Positions 1 to 12,686 of a DNA stretch of 64,000 bases are shown here, piece after piece. Source of the DNA: Sipunculus nudus (Eukaryota; Annelida; Sipuncula; Golfingiida; Sipunculidae); the NCBI GenBank assembly GCA_026874595.1, contig CM049312.1:52515429-52579428 (forward strand). The letters are read 5' to 3'. Made by a program: the position numbers and the translations under genes. How positions within the stretch are numbered: the stretch's first letter is position 1; every line of letters begins with the position of its first letter. The notes under the pieces were generated by a model. The model saw nothing but the letters and a program-made list of their open reading frames with translations, was not told the origin of the DNA and searched no databases.

Positions 1-300
1 TTCGGGTGGAAGTTGGTAAAGTCTTTTGTAAAAGGTGTATTAACCATTTAAATTTCACTGGTGAATTCGAATTTTTTTTCGAATCGCGGACACAGGCACA
101 GCGCTAGTACCAGTAGGCTACGTCACTCATTTCTGTCCGATGATAAGCGTGCACGTTTGACCCAGCCAGATTTTCCAAACGTCTTCCTTTGAATGTCTGA
201 CCGCTAAGACTCGCCCAGCCTCTTCCGGCTGCTCAGCTGATCAGTGGCCTTCGATCTCTCAGGGGACATCCGCGGTGTTAGGTAGTAAATAGCCTTGCGT
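1..300 (+). repeat. Dispersed repeat, left part of a split copy
   Basis: This stretch is clearly similar to 40445-40770, sharing for example the segments around 'cgtgcacgtttgacccag' and 'ctctcaggggacat'. In the 40-kb copy the homology continues directly into a second block (about 40790-40930). Here that second block lies at about 6940-7090. The left copy therefore appears to have been split by insertion of the material in between. No coding potential is visible and the family is not recognised. Confidence 0.6.
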
Positions 301-553
301 GACGGTTACTCTGGGTGGATGAGAACCATGCACGTAGTAATCTTGCGGTCGAAAAAAAATAGAAAACGTGATTCCCTAAGAACTGTATTGTAAAACCCGT
401 GTAAATGGTGCATTTTCTAACGCAAGTGTTGCGAAAGTAGATAAAAATGTCTACGGCCTGTTTTCCATGCGCGCTGTAAAAATCGCGCAAGTGTAAATCA
501 GGTACACCTTTTCCATGAACATCGTGCGATGCGCGATTTTCGCACAAGTGTAA

Positions 554-848
554 GGCCAGTTTTCCATGTACGCTGAAATTTCATCGCGCTTGAAATCAAC
601 AAGCTGAAAACCGCGCTGAATATATGTTCAATGTGCACTTTTTCGCTCGCTGAATCCGGAGTTCTGACTGTTTTTACTGTACTGAGCAAAAAAGCCAGCA
701 AAAAAGTCGAACAGGAATCGACTTTTTTCATCGCGATGAATGCAAGCGCGATGAAGAGCGTACATGGAAATGTTTCAACTTGTTTGAACTGTCTCGACTT
801 TTCTGCGCCCAGAAAAGCGCGCAAAAAAGCGTACATGGAAAAAGGGCC
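554..848. mobile_element. Small TIR element (MITE-like)
   Basis: The ends are imperfect inverted repeats: GGCCAGTTTTCCATGTACGC at 554-573 and the complement of GGCCCTTTTTCCATGTACGC at 829-848. The interior has no convincing open frame. Other TTTTCCATG / CATGGAAAA ends lie close by, at 455-474, about 870 and 6755-6775, so several related ends are clustered. A non-autonomous DNA element is the simplest reading. No target-site duplication was established. Confidence 0.5.
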
Positions 849-1380
849 CAAATCATGTGTCCCTTTTCCATGCAGGCGGAAACGTGCGCGGGTGAGACTT
901 CTTGTGGAGGTCAAGGGCGCGAAAGCAGTCTGCTCGAGGTCGCCCCGGTATAGGCCTATATCATGCATAGCGACAAATCATACGTAACTGCTTCTCTGTT
1001 TGTCTACTTTAATGCAACATTAAAATATATTATGTAAACTTATCGATGGGGGTGTGAAATATCTTATTACCGACTGCGGTAGTTAATAATCTTCTCTTAT
1101 ACAGCCTATATACGACCCCCACCCGCCTGCCAATAGCACACTACCTTAATAAAAACTGTACGTTCCTGCAAATATAACGAGATTTTAAATGTATAAACAT
1201 GAATAAGGTTACCTGTACATAACAGACACATGCTCAAAATGTTGCCGGGAAGGCTTTGAGACGGGAAACCCTTGTAAGAACATGTTACGGGAAGAGGGGT
1301 TCTGCGGAAAAATTTCTTTCTTCCTTCCCAAAATACACCAGAACCAGCCGAAGATGAATTTACTATCGGCAACTCATTTG

Positions 1381-3075
1381 CATTTACTCCCTATGCACTG
1401 ACATCAATTGAAGCTCGTGAATCCAACGTTAATACCATCTTGAATGAACTCAAGGACAATAAAGCTACTGGTCCTGACGATATAGGGAATTTTCTCTTGC
1501 GAGCTGCCGCCGACAGCATATGTAGATCATTAACACTTATCTTTAACAAGTCTTTAAAAGAATGATGTTTCCCCAATATATGGAAACATGCACATGTCTG
1601 TCCAGTATTTAAAAAGGGGGATGCTCATGATTGGCAACTATTGGCAACTATCGGCCTATCTCCCTTTTATGCAACGTTTCAAAAGTATTTGAACGTATTG
1701 TACATGATGAACTTTATTCATTTCTTATGACAAATGGACTTCTTTCTGATAAGGGGTCAGATAACTGCAGGTGTCCCCCCAGGGATCCATCCTTGGCCCT
1801 CTTCTGTTTCTTGTGTACACCCATGATATAAGTATTAATATACAATCTGATATTTTCTTATTTGCTGACGACACTTGCCTTTTAAGTGTCATGGATAACT
1901 CGCAGGAGGGAAACGATCGGTTACAACGGGATCTTACCACGCTTGAAGGGTGGGCAAGACGGTCCAGGATTACATATATTAATCCCACAAAAACTGTATC
2001 CATGACCTCCTTGAAATCGTCACCGCCTGTCTACCCAGCTCTCTTGTTGAACGGTACACGTTTATCGGAGGTCAACACCCATAAACACCTAGGGCTTTCA
2101 CTTTCGCATGATTTTTCTTGGTCTCATCATATAAACGAAGTGAGTAGAAAAAGCCCGTAAACGACTTGGCCTGCTGACTCACTTGAAGCACCGTCTTAGG
2201 AGAAATACTTTAGAAATCATTTATAAATCATTTGTAAGACCCTTGCTTGAATATGGAAACGTTATTTTCGATAACTGTCAAGTGCAAGCTCAGACGAGCT
2301 GGAGAAAGTGCAATATGATGCGGCAAAAATTGTGTCAGGTGCCATGATCAATACGAATCGTGATAAACTCCTAAGAGAGATAGGTTGGCCAACCCTAAAG
2401 AATCGTAGATTTTTAGCAAAAATGTGCTTGTTCTTTAAGATAAGAAATGACTTATGCCCTACGTATCTGTGCAGTCTAATGCCTCCCCTTGTTTCTAGTA
2501 TTAGTAACAGAACGTTAAGACCTTCTGGTAACCTGAGACCACCGTACGTTAGCTCGAACAAGCCGTTACAAATCATCATTTTTCCCTTCCTGTGCATCGT
2601 CATGGAATCAAATAAGTCCAACCACCCAGCAGTCTCTAACAGTTGCCAGTTTCAAACGCGGATTAGAAAGAACTCTTAATAACCCCAAGGGCCCACCTGT
2701 CCACTTTAATCACGGTAGACGTCGTGAATCAATCATTATGACACATTAAGGCTCGGGAATAGTCGTCTAAACGACCATCTATATTGTCATGGTCTGGCTC
2801 TTACTAACAAATGCCCTCATTGTCAACAAATTGAAGCACTACCCACTTTTTCATTGAATGTCCAAAGTATGAGGTCGCCCGACTGGAACTCCTGGCTAAG
2901 TATGAAGATATCATGCTTCAATCCATGGAATGTTATACCATAAACCTTCGGAATAGATCAAGCAGAGCTTTTTTTGTCATAACATGTTTAAACGGTCATC
3001 ATTGCCGGACCCTTGAAATGAACTTAAAACTGGTCGAGGCAGTTCACACGTACATTCTTTCAAGCCGGAGATTCT
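1381..3075 (+). pseudogene. Degenerate LINE (CR1/L2/Jockey-like) reverse transcriptase relic
   Basis: Translated pieces in shifting frames follow the order of a LINE RT. They are a finger segment with a KATGPD-like block (about 1465), NYRPISLL (about 1650), QGSILGPLLFLVY (about 1773), the catalytic FADDT (about 1860), a thumb region with HKHLGLSLS (about 2085), and a C-terminal region (about 2280-2680) with ELEKVQYDAAKIV and GWPTLKNRR. A cysteine-rich tail follows at about 2810-2900. The copy is dead. An 11-12 bp direct duplication near 1630 shifts the frame, and about 70 residues between the LLSDKG-like segment and QGSILG are deleted (junction near 1768). Further shifts occur near 2160 and 2290. 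No endonuclease or ORF1 is visible upstream, as expected for a 5'-truncated insertion. Confidence 0.8.
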
Positions 3076-3314
3076 TATAAAGCTATGTTAATTGTACATT
3101 TTACATATTCAGCCTTCCTGTAAATCCTGTTTGTTTACGTGTATGCATATATATATACTGACAGGTTGGTTACCCCAGATATCAATATCACATACTGTAA
3201 TGTATGACTAAGATATATGTATGTGTGTATTTATATGTATATGTAAACATATATTCATGTAAACATGTACAGTATATAATGTATACCCTGTGATCGGTAA
3301 GTTTATTGTTTTGT

Positions 3315-3345
3315 TAGCTCAGCTGACTATAAGTCATCTGAGCTA
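3315..3345. other. Terminal hairpin of element E1
   Basis: TAGCTCAGCTGACT (3315-3328), loop ATA, then AGTCATCTGAGCTA (3332-3345). The arms pair with a single mismatch. Nearly the same hairpin occurs at 21390-21414, 29760-29785 and 53414-53443. Confidence 0.8.
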
Positions 3346-6300
3346 TAGTCGTGGTCCATTGTCCGTCGTCCGTCCGTCTGTCTGTCCGTCCGTCTGGATG
3401 TCCGTCCGTAAGACTGGCACGTTTCGACACCGTTGGACCTATGAATCTGAAATTCGGCATACAGTTAGATGTCCCGAACATCTCCTACCATGCCGAAAAC
3501 TGGGTCAATAGGACTTCGTTCCTTCGAGATATTAAGGAAAAACCTCAATTTTTTTATTAGAAATCTATTTTCACACTTCAGGACTGCCTAATATCAAAAC
3601 CACTCATCTGGTTTTCTTCATATTTACCATAAATATTTCTCTATATAGTTTCTATGTACATGGCAGATATTAAGTCAGTATTATATAATTTAAAAAAGTT
3701 ATGGGCCCAAATATAATCGACTTTTTAAAAAATCAGGAAGATATTTGGTCACTTATGACCAAAAGTGTTAAAGGTAGGGACTTTTTTCCAGTAATACAAC
3801 TTAAATTAATCAAAATTTAAATTTTATACCAAAAATTAGATCAAAATCTGTTTAATTTTTTTAAATATTGGCAAAAATATAAAATTGGTACCTTAAATTT
3901 TGCCCAACTTTGGCCAAGGCACGTTTTTTCCCTGTAAGTGCTATAGATTTAATTTTCACAGCATGTATACATAAGGATTTAATCTGTTAAAATCTGAAAT
4001 TTGAAAATAAAAGCTGCAAAATTAGGCTAGTTATTGAATTTTTTTGGAGGCTCTTGTTGTATTCCCTTACATTGTCAAGCAGTCCACTTTGATGACTGTA
4101 GGTCATTCAGTGCACATCTCTATGCTCCCCAGGCTGTTGGCATAATTTTAGATGTCCCCAAAATCTCCTACCATACCAAAAATTGGGTCATTAGTTCCTC
4201 CGAGATATTAAGGGAAAAAAAACTCCGTTTTCCATAAAAAAAGCCATTGTTACACTTCAAGGCTGCCTAATATCAAAACCACTGATCTGTTTTTGATTGT
4301 ATTTAGTATTCACATTCTTTCATACATTTTCTATGAACATACCAAAAATTAGGTCAGTATTGGGTATTATTTTGGAGTTATGGGCCAAAACATAATGCAA
4401 TTTTTTAAAAAATCAGGAAATATATTTACTCACCTAACATGAGAATTGCTGAACCTAGAGACTTTTTTCAGGAATATGACTTTATTTAATCAAGATTCAA
4501 TTGTTTACCCAAAATTAGATCTGAATTTTGCAAATTTTTCAAGTTATTAGCATAAATAAAAAATCAATACCTTAAATTTTGTCCAACTTTGGCACTGTTG
4601 ATTAAATTTTCACAGCATATATACATAAGGATTTAATCTTTTAAAATCTGAAATTTCAAAGAAATTGATTGGAAAGAATAGCTTTTTCTTCATGTTTTCA
4701 TACACCATGTCAAGTGTTGTTTACATCTAGCCCACCTAGTAGTACAGCCTTCACTTGCATTATGTAACCCACCCCAGGCAGCTTGCCTTGGGTCAGCTTG
4801 GCCACTACCAGCAGGCTTCCCCTCTGCCCTGCCCCCCCCCCCCCCCCAGATGGTGCATAAACTAGATGAATGTTATTATTTTCTGTATTTGATTCATTCT
4901 TATTCTAGGCTATGCTACATTTTAGATTTTGTATTGTACCACCAGGGTTACAATGATTAAAGTGTACATTTAATTGTGTCCACAAAGTGGTGTATTGCTA
5001 TTAAAGTGTGGATGTTCATGAGATAAGTAATTCCTTACTTCAGAGGAGTAAAAACTTCACCAGGTGTGAAATTGACTATTAATTCCAGTAATAAATTAAA
5101 ACTGGGATAGTAATTAGCACAATGATATTGTTTGTCCCTCATTCAACCAATAGTGTGTATACTTTATTTGAAAAGATGTTTTATTTTATCAAATTTACTG
5201 AATCTTTTATTTTATTTTGGTGAATAAAATTAAGCATGTACTGAAAACTCCAATGTGCAAAACTTTTTAATAGTTATTCAAGGAATATTCTTTTAGATGC
5301 CATGTTGTGGCATTATTTTCTTTTAAATTCAGTTTAAACATTTATGATTTAAAAATAATAAAATATATTGGTATGCATAATATGACCCAATATGAGCTGC
5401 ACTCTGGATATATGATGATTGCAACTTTTGCAACAATTCTAATATTTTAACTTATAGTTTCAGTTTTTTACTCTGTATATATAATGATTGCAACTTTAGC
5501 AACAATTCTAATATTTTAACTTATATTTTCAGGTTTTTTTATTAAAAATTTATAAAACCTGTAAATAAAAAAATGATTCAGATAAAAACTTCTTAATGGA
5601 AAAAGTGGATATCCTTAAAAAAAATAGGATTATATATAAACTTAAATGCATTATTCCCTTGAAAGTGAAATAAAGGTATTAGTCCATTCTGTCAACTTGC
5701 CTGTCCATCTGTAAATTTTCATATGCATCACAGTATCTCAAAACTTTTACTGTTTTTCTTCATGACAGTCTTGTCAGAGTATTAGTTTGCAATCATATAT
5801 TTAGAACTTTACTATAACCAAGTAGGAGGGCCCCTTTCCTCTTAGCTTTTCATATTCTTATATAAATGAAAAACATTACAATAGAATATTTCTACATCCA
5901 CCTTTGTGCTGCCCTCACTTTTCCCTTCTCCGAACCCCATCCCAAAGTCAGCCTCAGTAAGCAAGAACAAGATGAATCAGATATATTCATACTTTAATAT
6001 TTTGTATAACTATTCGTCCATAGGTACCTATGTACATGCCAGAAATTATGTCAATATTGTGTAATATGTAGACATAGTGGGCATCACAATAATGTACCTT
6101 GTCAAGACTAAAGAGATATTGTGTCATACAGTCACAAATTCATAAATCACTTCATCAGCATAGTTAATCATAACATCATATCTGTCAAATTGAAAGCTTG
6201 CAGACTACCATACACTTTAGATCCTTCAACAAATAGCCTTATCATCATTCTACTACTGCTTATTACTGCTGTCATTGCATTCATATTTGCTCAAATATAT

Positions 6301-6540
6301 CACAATTTTCAACCCCTCCTAAATAAATAAAAAATAAACCACTATATTTGACTCTTTTAATCCATCAGTCAGGTAATTTCATTTATCATTTACTCACATA
6401 TTACATTAAATTCCTTTATAATAGCCCAACATGTCCATGATATTCATAAGCTTTATCGACTCGATATAGTATCACAGTGGAGAAACATTTATAGTCCAAT
6501 CATGATCAGCTGAGCGCCGTGACCCATGGGTCCCTTGTTG
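3315..6540 (-). mobile_element. HINE/pearl-like non-autonomous element E1
   Basis: Read on the minus strand, the element starts with the palindrome GACCCATGGGTC (6521-6532) followed by CGCTCAGCTGA. It ends in a hairpin at 3315-3345 (14-bp stem, one mismatch, 3-nt loop) and the sequence TCAGCTGAGCTA. The same two ends bound three other elements in the window. Just inside the 3' end is a TCCG/ACGG-type tetranucleotide run (3360-3410). The part next to it contains two tandem copies of a ~680-bp unit (3590 onward and 4265 onward). The remainder, to 6.5 kb, is AT-rich and contains a poly-C tract near 4840. Bivalve pearl elements and Helentron-associated INEs have this layout (subterminal inverted repeats, tandem core, microsatellite, terminal hairpin). 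Class assignment is inference; no Rep/helicase is present. Confidence 0.6.
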
Positions 6541-7119
6541 TATTCTATTCCAGTTGAATAGTTGTGTTGATATGTCAATTGTTGTACACATTGTATGCCA
6601 TGTATATCTTATATGTTGGAAAGTACGTTCATTAGCACTTTGTGCTATTTGTATAATCCAACTAAAATAAATATGTTTAATATAAACTAAACTAAACGTG
6701 CGCGTTTCCGCGCAAATGGTAAAGCTCACTTAAGCGCGTTTTTTTTCAGCGCGCGTTCCGCGAGCATGGAAAAGGGGCCTAAGGGTACCCACTGAGACTT
6801 TTGTAAAAGTTCGTTCGGCGGGCTGGATAAACCCTATTTTGGCGGGAACTAGGAACTAGCAGATGCCAGCAAGTCCTAGCGAACGCGGCGACATCCTCCG
6901 TCATGTTGACGATATTTTTGATGAAAAGTCACTGTTAAGGGACATGACGTATTTGTATATTCTGATGATATTATCTTTGCGAGTGTTCCGGAAATGAACA
7001 TCAATATTAATGAGGAAATAATGCAACAACCGGCAAAGGGAAGCCTTGGCGAATTTTGCGGACCTCAAGTGACCAACATTAACATAAAATTTGATGATGA
7101 TAGCTTCAGCCGTTTCTGA

Positions 7120-8640
7120 GATTGTAATTTTAGCATGCAAATGACTAAGTTCAACTTCCTGTAACTCGATCAAAAATCACCGAACCGGAACCATTCGAGC
7201 AAAATTGAGAGATATTGTTCCAGGGAACATTTCTGTGAAATATTGTTCAATTTGGCTGGACAGTTTCTGAGAAGAAGATTTTTATAGGTTTTAAGGCTTT
7301 TTCTCTATAAAATCTAAATTAATGCAGATACCCAATAATAAGCTCTAGGGCATCAAGTTTCACGTGTGACTAATTCTTACGTGTAATTTGGAGCTGCTAG
7401 CTCCGACGGTTTCTGACTTACAGCCATGGACGGCGGACGGTGGACGGACGACGCCGCGCCATCGCATAAGCTCACAGGTTCTCTATAAAATATATATCCC
7501 TCCCTCCCTACTGGAATTTATTTCCTCGCCCGGTCATCAGGAAACATTTTTTAGCGAACATGTGAGCTTATGCGATGGTGTGGCGTCGTCCGGCGTATGT
7601 ACTTTTACCCAAACTATCTTGAAAACGGCAAGAGTTGGCATCATGAAATTTTATGCAAAAAATTGGTTATCTAAAAAACTCAATTGGATTTTGCTTATTT
7701 TTTGGCTAACTTGATTTTCTTAGATTAAATAGGGAAAAAGCTAAAAGAGCTTTAAAATTACTTATGATTTTAGATATTCCTCACAGGTATACAGCTCTCT
7801 GTGGGTATATAAAGACGGCTGTAAATGGATTATAAATAATTGGTATCCATACTCAACTTAATTCAAGATTTTGTCATCAGTGAGATGTATCTGTATTATG
7901 ATTTTACATTCAATATGCATCTGTAGTACTTTTTAGCGAAGCTGTGAGCTAATGCTATGGTGTGGCGGTATCCGTCATCTGTACGTTAACCCATAATATT
8001 TCGAAAACAACTGGAGCTAGCATCATGAAATTTAATGCAAATATTAGCCATCTGAAAAACTCTGCATTTTCTTAGATTTTATAGAGAAAAAGCCTTTAAA
8101 ATCTTCTCCTCCGAAACAGTCAAGCCAAATTGTTTAATATTTCACAGAAATAATCTTTTATACCATCTCTCGAGATCTCAATTAAGTTTGTTCGAATGGT
8201 TCAAGTTTGGTGAATTTTGGCCGAGTTACAGGAAGTTAAACTTAGTCATCTGTCCAAAAAAGCATACTAAAATGACAGTCTCAGAAACGGCCGGAGCTAT
8301 CATCAGCTATTAAAAACCTTTAAAGTCTTCTTCTTGTAAATGGTCCAGCAAAATTGTTCAATATTTTACAGAAATAATCCCAGAGGGAAGCCCTCTCAAG
8401 TTTGGTCAAATGGTTTCCATTTAATAAATTTTAGTGGAGTTACATGAATTTGAACAGTCATTTGGCCAAGTAAGCATACTGACATAGTAATCTCAGAAAT
8501 GACAGAAGCTAGCATTACCAATTATTGTGCAAATGTTGGTCACATGACTCATATTTGAAGTTGCAGATTTTGTGGTGCCACCTACATTGACCTGTTTTTA
8601 TGGACAAAAACCTAATAATTTTAGCATATTTCAGCTTAAA
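7120..8640. repeat. Head-to-head and tandem repeat family
   Basis: The block at 7130-7330 is repeated as its reverse complement at about 8060-8260 (shared text around 'ctataaaatctaaatt', 'caatttggctggacag' and 'aacttcctgtaactcg'). The inner parts also form an inverted pair: 7448-7476 against 7561-7589, 27 of 29 positions matching by eye. Further diverged tandem copies follow to about 8640. The end motif TGTGAGCTTATGCGATGG recurs in variant form at 7945 and 9195. No gene is visible. Confidence 0.6.
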
Positions 8641-9089
8641 ATGTTATGATGAAACTGTCAAGTTGAATCGTTCAATTTTTCAAAAGAATTTTCCTAGGAC
8701 ATAGTTTTTTCTATCATATCAGAAAAAACTTGAGTTGGTCTTATGGCCATTATTATGTCTATTTCAAACCGAGGACTGCAAAACTGTTCTTCTACAAAAT
8801 TATTGTTTCAATTATAACTTCTGTAACATTGCACAAAAATTATTCTTAGGTGGCCTTTGTTCGAGTTTACTTGTATGATTTTTGGCAGAATTATTGGACC
8901 TTTAACAATGAAAGGACTGCATCTTTTATTATTCAAGATATTTTGATAAAAAGTTTATGAATATGTCAGTTTAAAAAAAAAGCATTTTCGCCAAAGTCTT
9001 TCAGTATGTGTAAACAGATTTGCCAAAAGGCCAAGATTGTGTCTGTATCTTTAAATAGGTTGAGAAACTGCCAACTGTTTCAGATTTGG

Positions 9090-9545
9090 TAACAGATCAA
9101 GAGTTCATTCAGTGCAGCCAGATATACCTCATGGGCACAATGTGATCACCTCATGGGTGTCATGCCCCTCAGGGCTGCATGTGGAGCCAATCTGTGAGCT
9201 TATACGATGGGGTGGCTACTATTTCAGATTTGGCAACGGACCAAATGTCAGTGTAGATCTTTTTATAGCTTTGGCAGACTTCCAACTGTATCTTATTAGG
9301 CAACAGGTCAAGAGTTCACTTAGTGCAGCCAGGTATAGCTGCATTCTATTTATAGCGTTGGCAGACTCACTGCATCAGATTTGGCACCAAAGTTCAGCCT
9401 GGATCTATTTATAGCTTTGGCAGACTGCCAACTGTGTCAGATTATGCAACAGGTCAAGAGTTCACTCGGTGCAGCCAGGTACAGGTCAAAAGTTCACTCA
9501 GTCTAGCCAGGTGCAGGTCATGAGTTCACTCAGTGCAGTAGCCTG
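9090..9545 (+). repeat. Tandem repeats with CAGGTCAAGAGTTCACT motif
   Basis: Several imperfect units contain 'tagctttggcagactgcc' and 'caggtcaagagttcact..gtgcagccagg'. The motif AGGTCA-NN-AGTTCA is present at 9305-9318, 9451-9464, 9483-9496 and 9515-9528, with a variant near 9098. No open frame looks real. Confidence 0.6.
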
Positions 9546-9689
9546 AGCCAGCAAATATGTCACAGTTCACTCGGGGCAACTGCCTTTCTCATCTAAGCCT
9601 GGTTATGCATCAGACTCAAGGTAAGTTTGATGTATTGGCCTGGTATTTTGACCTGTCTATGTGTCTTTGATGGATTTCTTGTTCACAAG

Positions 9690-9990
9690 AAAGGTGTCAC
9701 CACCTACAATGACTTTTGCACAGTGTATGTGCCTGCTTATTTCTACAGAGGAATTTGAAATATCAGCCTGAAATTGGGCATATTTATACATATCGAAGAG
9801 CTTTGTCGTATACAAGACTGGTGGTGCCACCTACAATAATTTTTGCACAATGTGTGTCCCTGCTCGTTTCTCAGGAGGGGTTTGGTATATCGGTCTGAAA
9901 TCGGAAATATGTATATATCTCTGATAGCTTCGTTGTATACAAGACTGGTGGTGCCAGCTACAATCATTTTTGTGTTGTGTGCACCCATGC
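9690..9990 (-). repeat. GGTGGCGCCACC-family core repeat, inverted copy
   Basis: Three monomers of about 140 bp each carry ggtg(g/t)(t/c)(g/a)ccacc followed by 'tacaat.a.ttttgca'. This is the reverse complement of the repeats at 21950-22800 and 44640-45120. It is probably a relic of an element related to those. Confidence 0.6.
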
Positions 9991-10454
9991 CAGAATTTCA
10001 GCAGTGATGTTTGTGTAATTGTTTCTTATTCAAAATGTTTAGTACTTGCATTGTTCATATACATGAGAAGTAATGGTCCAGCATTGAAGCATTATACCTG
10101 GTGTATTTCTCAATGCACAGGTTCGCATTAGGCCTGTGGGCCTTGTTTTTATGTCGAGCTAATAAGCCTGGTCGTACACATTGCATGATGGTTAAATCTT
10201 CTGTACGTTATCCCTGCAGTTATATAACTTATAAGACTCCTGAAGAACATGTCGCCGATTGTTTGCTTATGATATCTCATTTGTACGCGCTCTCAGAACT
10301 GTTGCACACGGACTATTTCCCGCCAAACAATCGCATGAATGAAACTGAGCGCCGGCGTGTAGTAAACTACGAGTCCCTGATTGGTTCTCTCTCTTGGGTG
10401 CTAGGCGGGGCATCTCATCCATCAATCGCGTGTCATGTAGCTTTATGCAAATAA

Positions 10455-12000
10455 GCTCTCAAGCAATTTCTCATAAAATGAGAAAAATATGAACAGCAGT
10501 GTTCACCCGTGGATCATTTCCTAATTGTCAAAGCTGGCAGAAAAAGACTAAAATGAAAAAAGAGTAAAACTTAAAGGTATTTCATATTGCCTTTCAGGAT
10601 AAAGAAGGGAATATCGCTTGATGTTACCAAAGCTTCCAGAAAACAAATAAAGACAGCTTCAAGCGCATATAAAATACCCGCATTCCGTCAAGGTGCACAA
10701 AAATCAATCATGTAAAAGATTTATCAGAAACGTCCGATCGGGAGTGGGACCTGCCACATTTTTATCTTCAGATCAAAATTATTAAGGGAGCTTGACATAT
10801 TTAAATTTTATCCTTTCAGTGTGTGTGTGGGGGGGGGGGGGGGGGTGTCCTTTTTTCCCAAAGGGTTTCAAACAAAAATTTGTGGCCTGGACTCCTCCTT
10901 CTCCCTACCTGGGTACCTTTTTTAAGCTTTTCATTAGTTCTCCTGGATTGGGCCCTCCCCTTTCCTAAATCCCCGATTTTGACATCTGATAATTGAGTGT
11001 TTTAAAGACAAAATAAAAATAATCATTCACGCAGTCGGAGAACAATGGCCCGGACCAATTTTATTTTTTTTTACATAAAGATTGGAGAAAATCAGAATAT
11101 TTTACAGATTACAAGAGTACTTGCAGTAAAAAGTACCGGGAGGACTACAAAATTATGTTGTCTTAAATAGCACTTTGTCGTATTTTGACATGCCAAATTA
11201 GCTCCAGCTAACAGGAGTGGTTCTCAGGTTATTCAATAAAATAATTTTGTCATGGACTGGACTTGATGAAAATGGGTTTCATGGACCTGCAAGGCCATTA
11301 GTAACTAGAAACTGCATTATATGAATGCAAGCCTCTGCCATGTGGGGGTCCCTATTGTGGGATGCTCCTCGAACCATGTTAGCATTCATTTTTTCGGTTC
11401 ATATTCACAGGTTCATATGTGCACAAGTAACTTTACATTTGTGAATATTCCTTGCTGACATTCCTAAAGTAGTATCATGTGCCGGATCCACATCACAATA
11501 TGACCAATGCTTCATTGGCCCATTCCTTTCATGACTGTGGGAGTTGTGTTGTGAACAAACACACAAAATTACACACAAGAAGGAATAAACACATAGGCCT
11601 ACCCTTCTCCATGCGAGGTAGTTAAATTTCTCACTGTGTATCCTTGTCTTGAAGATGTAGTTCTACTGGCTCATGGCCTGTCCAATGAATGTTCTCCATT
11701 TCTGATATCTGGCAAATATTTGCTTACTAATATTTATATATCACCAGATTGCTGGAGGAGCTTGCATTCCATATTAAAATGTCATACTTAAAGTCATGGA
11801 AAGGACTATTGTTGCTGCAGTGAGAAAATCTGATTGGTGTTCAGACAGCAGAATATGACTGAATGATCCACGACCAAAGTAACTGCTAACGTCACTGGAA
11901 AACTCAATTAACGTTGGTGGTGTGACAGAGTGCACATAAAAGCGAACTGAACTGTCTCACAAAGGAAACTTGTAACATAACAGTTTTGCTCAGGAGAAAA
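10455..12000. other. No gene recognised
   Basis: AT-rich sequence with a poly-G run (about 10829-10845). I see no convincing coding region, RNA gene or repeat boundary here. It lies downstream of the 3' end of the minus-strand NCBP3 gene. Confidence 0.5.
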
Positions 12001-12004
12001 TATT

Positions 12005-12085
12005 GGCTCGATCCTGGATTAAAACCATTTTTGGTGGCGCACATGTCCGGCGCTCCAACAGCTTCGCTAGCGAGACAGTTTGGTC
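12005..12085 (-). repeat. tRNA-like SINE head (degenerate)
   Basis: On the minus strand, a box-A-like segment (CTCGCTAGCGAAGCTGTTGG) is followed about 40 nt later by a box-B-like GGTTTTAATCC. That is the layout of tRNA-derived SINE promoters. The tail was not delimited, so this is a tentative call. Confidence 0.35.
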
Positions 12086-12447
12086 CCCTTCATGTGCATC
12101 CTGTAACAGTGGCGACAAGGAGCACTGATTACCACCCATATATATCTACTTTTTCAATAGGCAGACTACATTAATCATGTCGTTTGTCATTTACCCAAAA
12201 TAGAGAGTCAATTGTAAGTCATAAGGAAACTGAGGGGAAGCTTCAAGCTAAGTCAGTTGCAAATTTAATCATATGATACCTTTAATTGGTCTGTGCATAT
12301 GCATACCGGTACTGTGGTCCACATTTTCTTCTCGAGGGTTTAAAACTCAATATTAATGAAAGGGAAAGTATTGCTTAAATCATTGAGATCATTTATCAAA
12401 TCATCATTGAGATCAATTAAGGAGAAAAAACAACTGTATTCTGATAA

Positions 12448-12477
12448 TTTATTTTACATTTTAGGCACTCGTTTATT
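12448..12477 (-). terminator. Polyadenylation signals of NCBP3
   Basis: Two AATAAA hexamers on the minus strand (12472-12477 and 12448-12453) lie just downstream of the exon-13 stop. This supports exon 13 as the 3' end, but such hexamers are common in AT-rich DNA. Confidence 0.4.
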
Positions 12478-12520
12478 TGTTAATATGTATAAATGCTGAG
12501 TTTCCACTCTCATTCTGCTA

Positions 12521-12686
12521 TCATGTGACTCTGAATGACGAGCTTAGTCCAACTCTGGTCCTGCGTCCCATCAGTTTGTTCCTGAGATCTGTGGTGGGTG
12601 CACCCAGTCGCTGGTGTACTGTCTGCTGGCCCCGTGAACTGTCGTCATCTTGTCTCCCTATGCTTGCTGCCTTGGATACTTCAAGT
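12521..12686 (-). CDS. NCBP3: NCBP3 exon 13 (probable terminal exon)
   Basis: It enters in the right phase (completing Arg) at TTTGAGACAG|A. It encodes a second HQRLG motif (TVHQRLGAPTTDLRNKLM) and reaches an in-frame TGA at 12521-12523. AATAAA signals lie 44 and 68 nt downstream. Vertebrate NCBP3 has a longer tail after the YAD block, so an unseen donor here and further exons remain possible. Confidence 0.6.

Noticed and set aside
10101-10454. Open frame of 117 codons with NYESLIGSLSWVLGG and HPSIACHV, reminiscent of the end of a Ty1/copia RT
   Set aside because: Only a short stretch is similar. The usual R-P-D motif is not intact, the rest of the frame shows no copia features and no neighbouring domains are present. 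A protein search would be needed.
12000-12110. Possible extra NCBP3 exon (GTTACAG|GATGCACATGAAG...)
   Set aside because: The translated sequence is the familiar pattern of a tRNA-derived SINE, not an NCBP3 segment.
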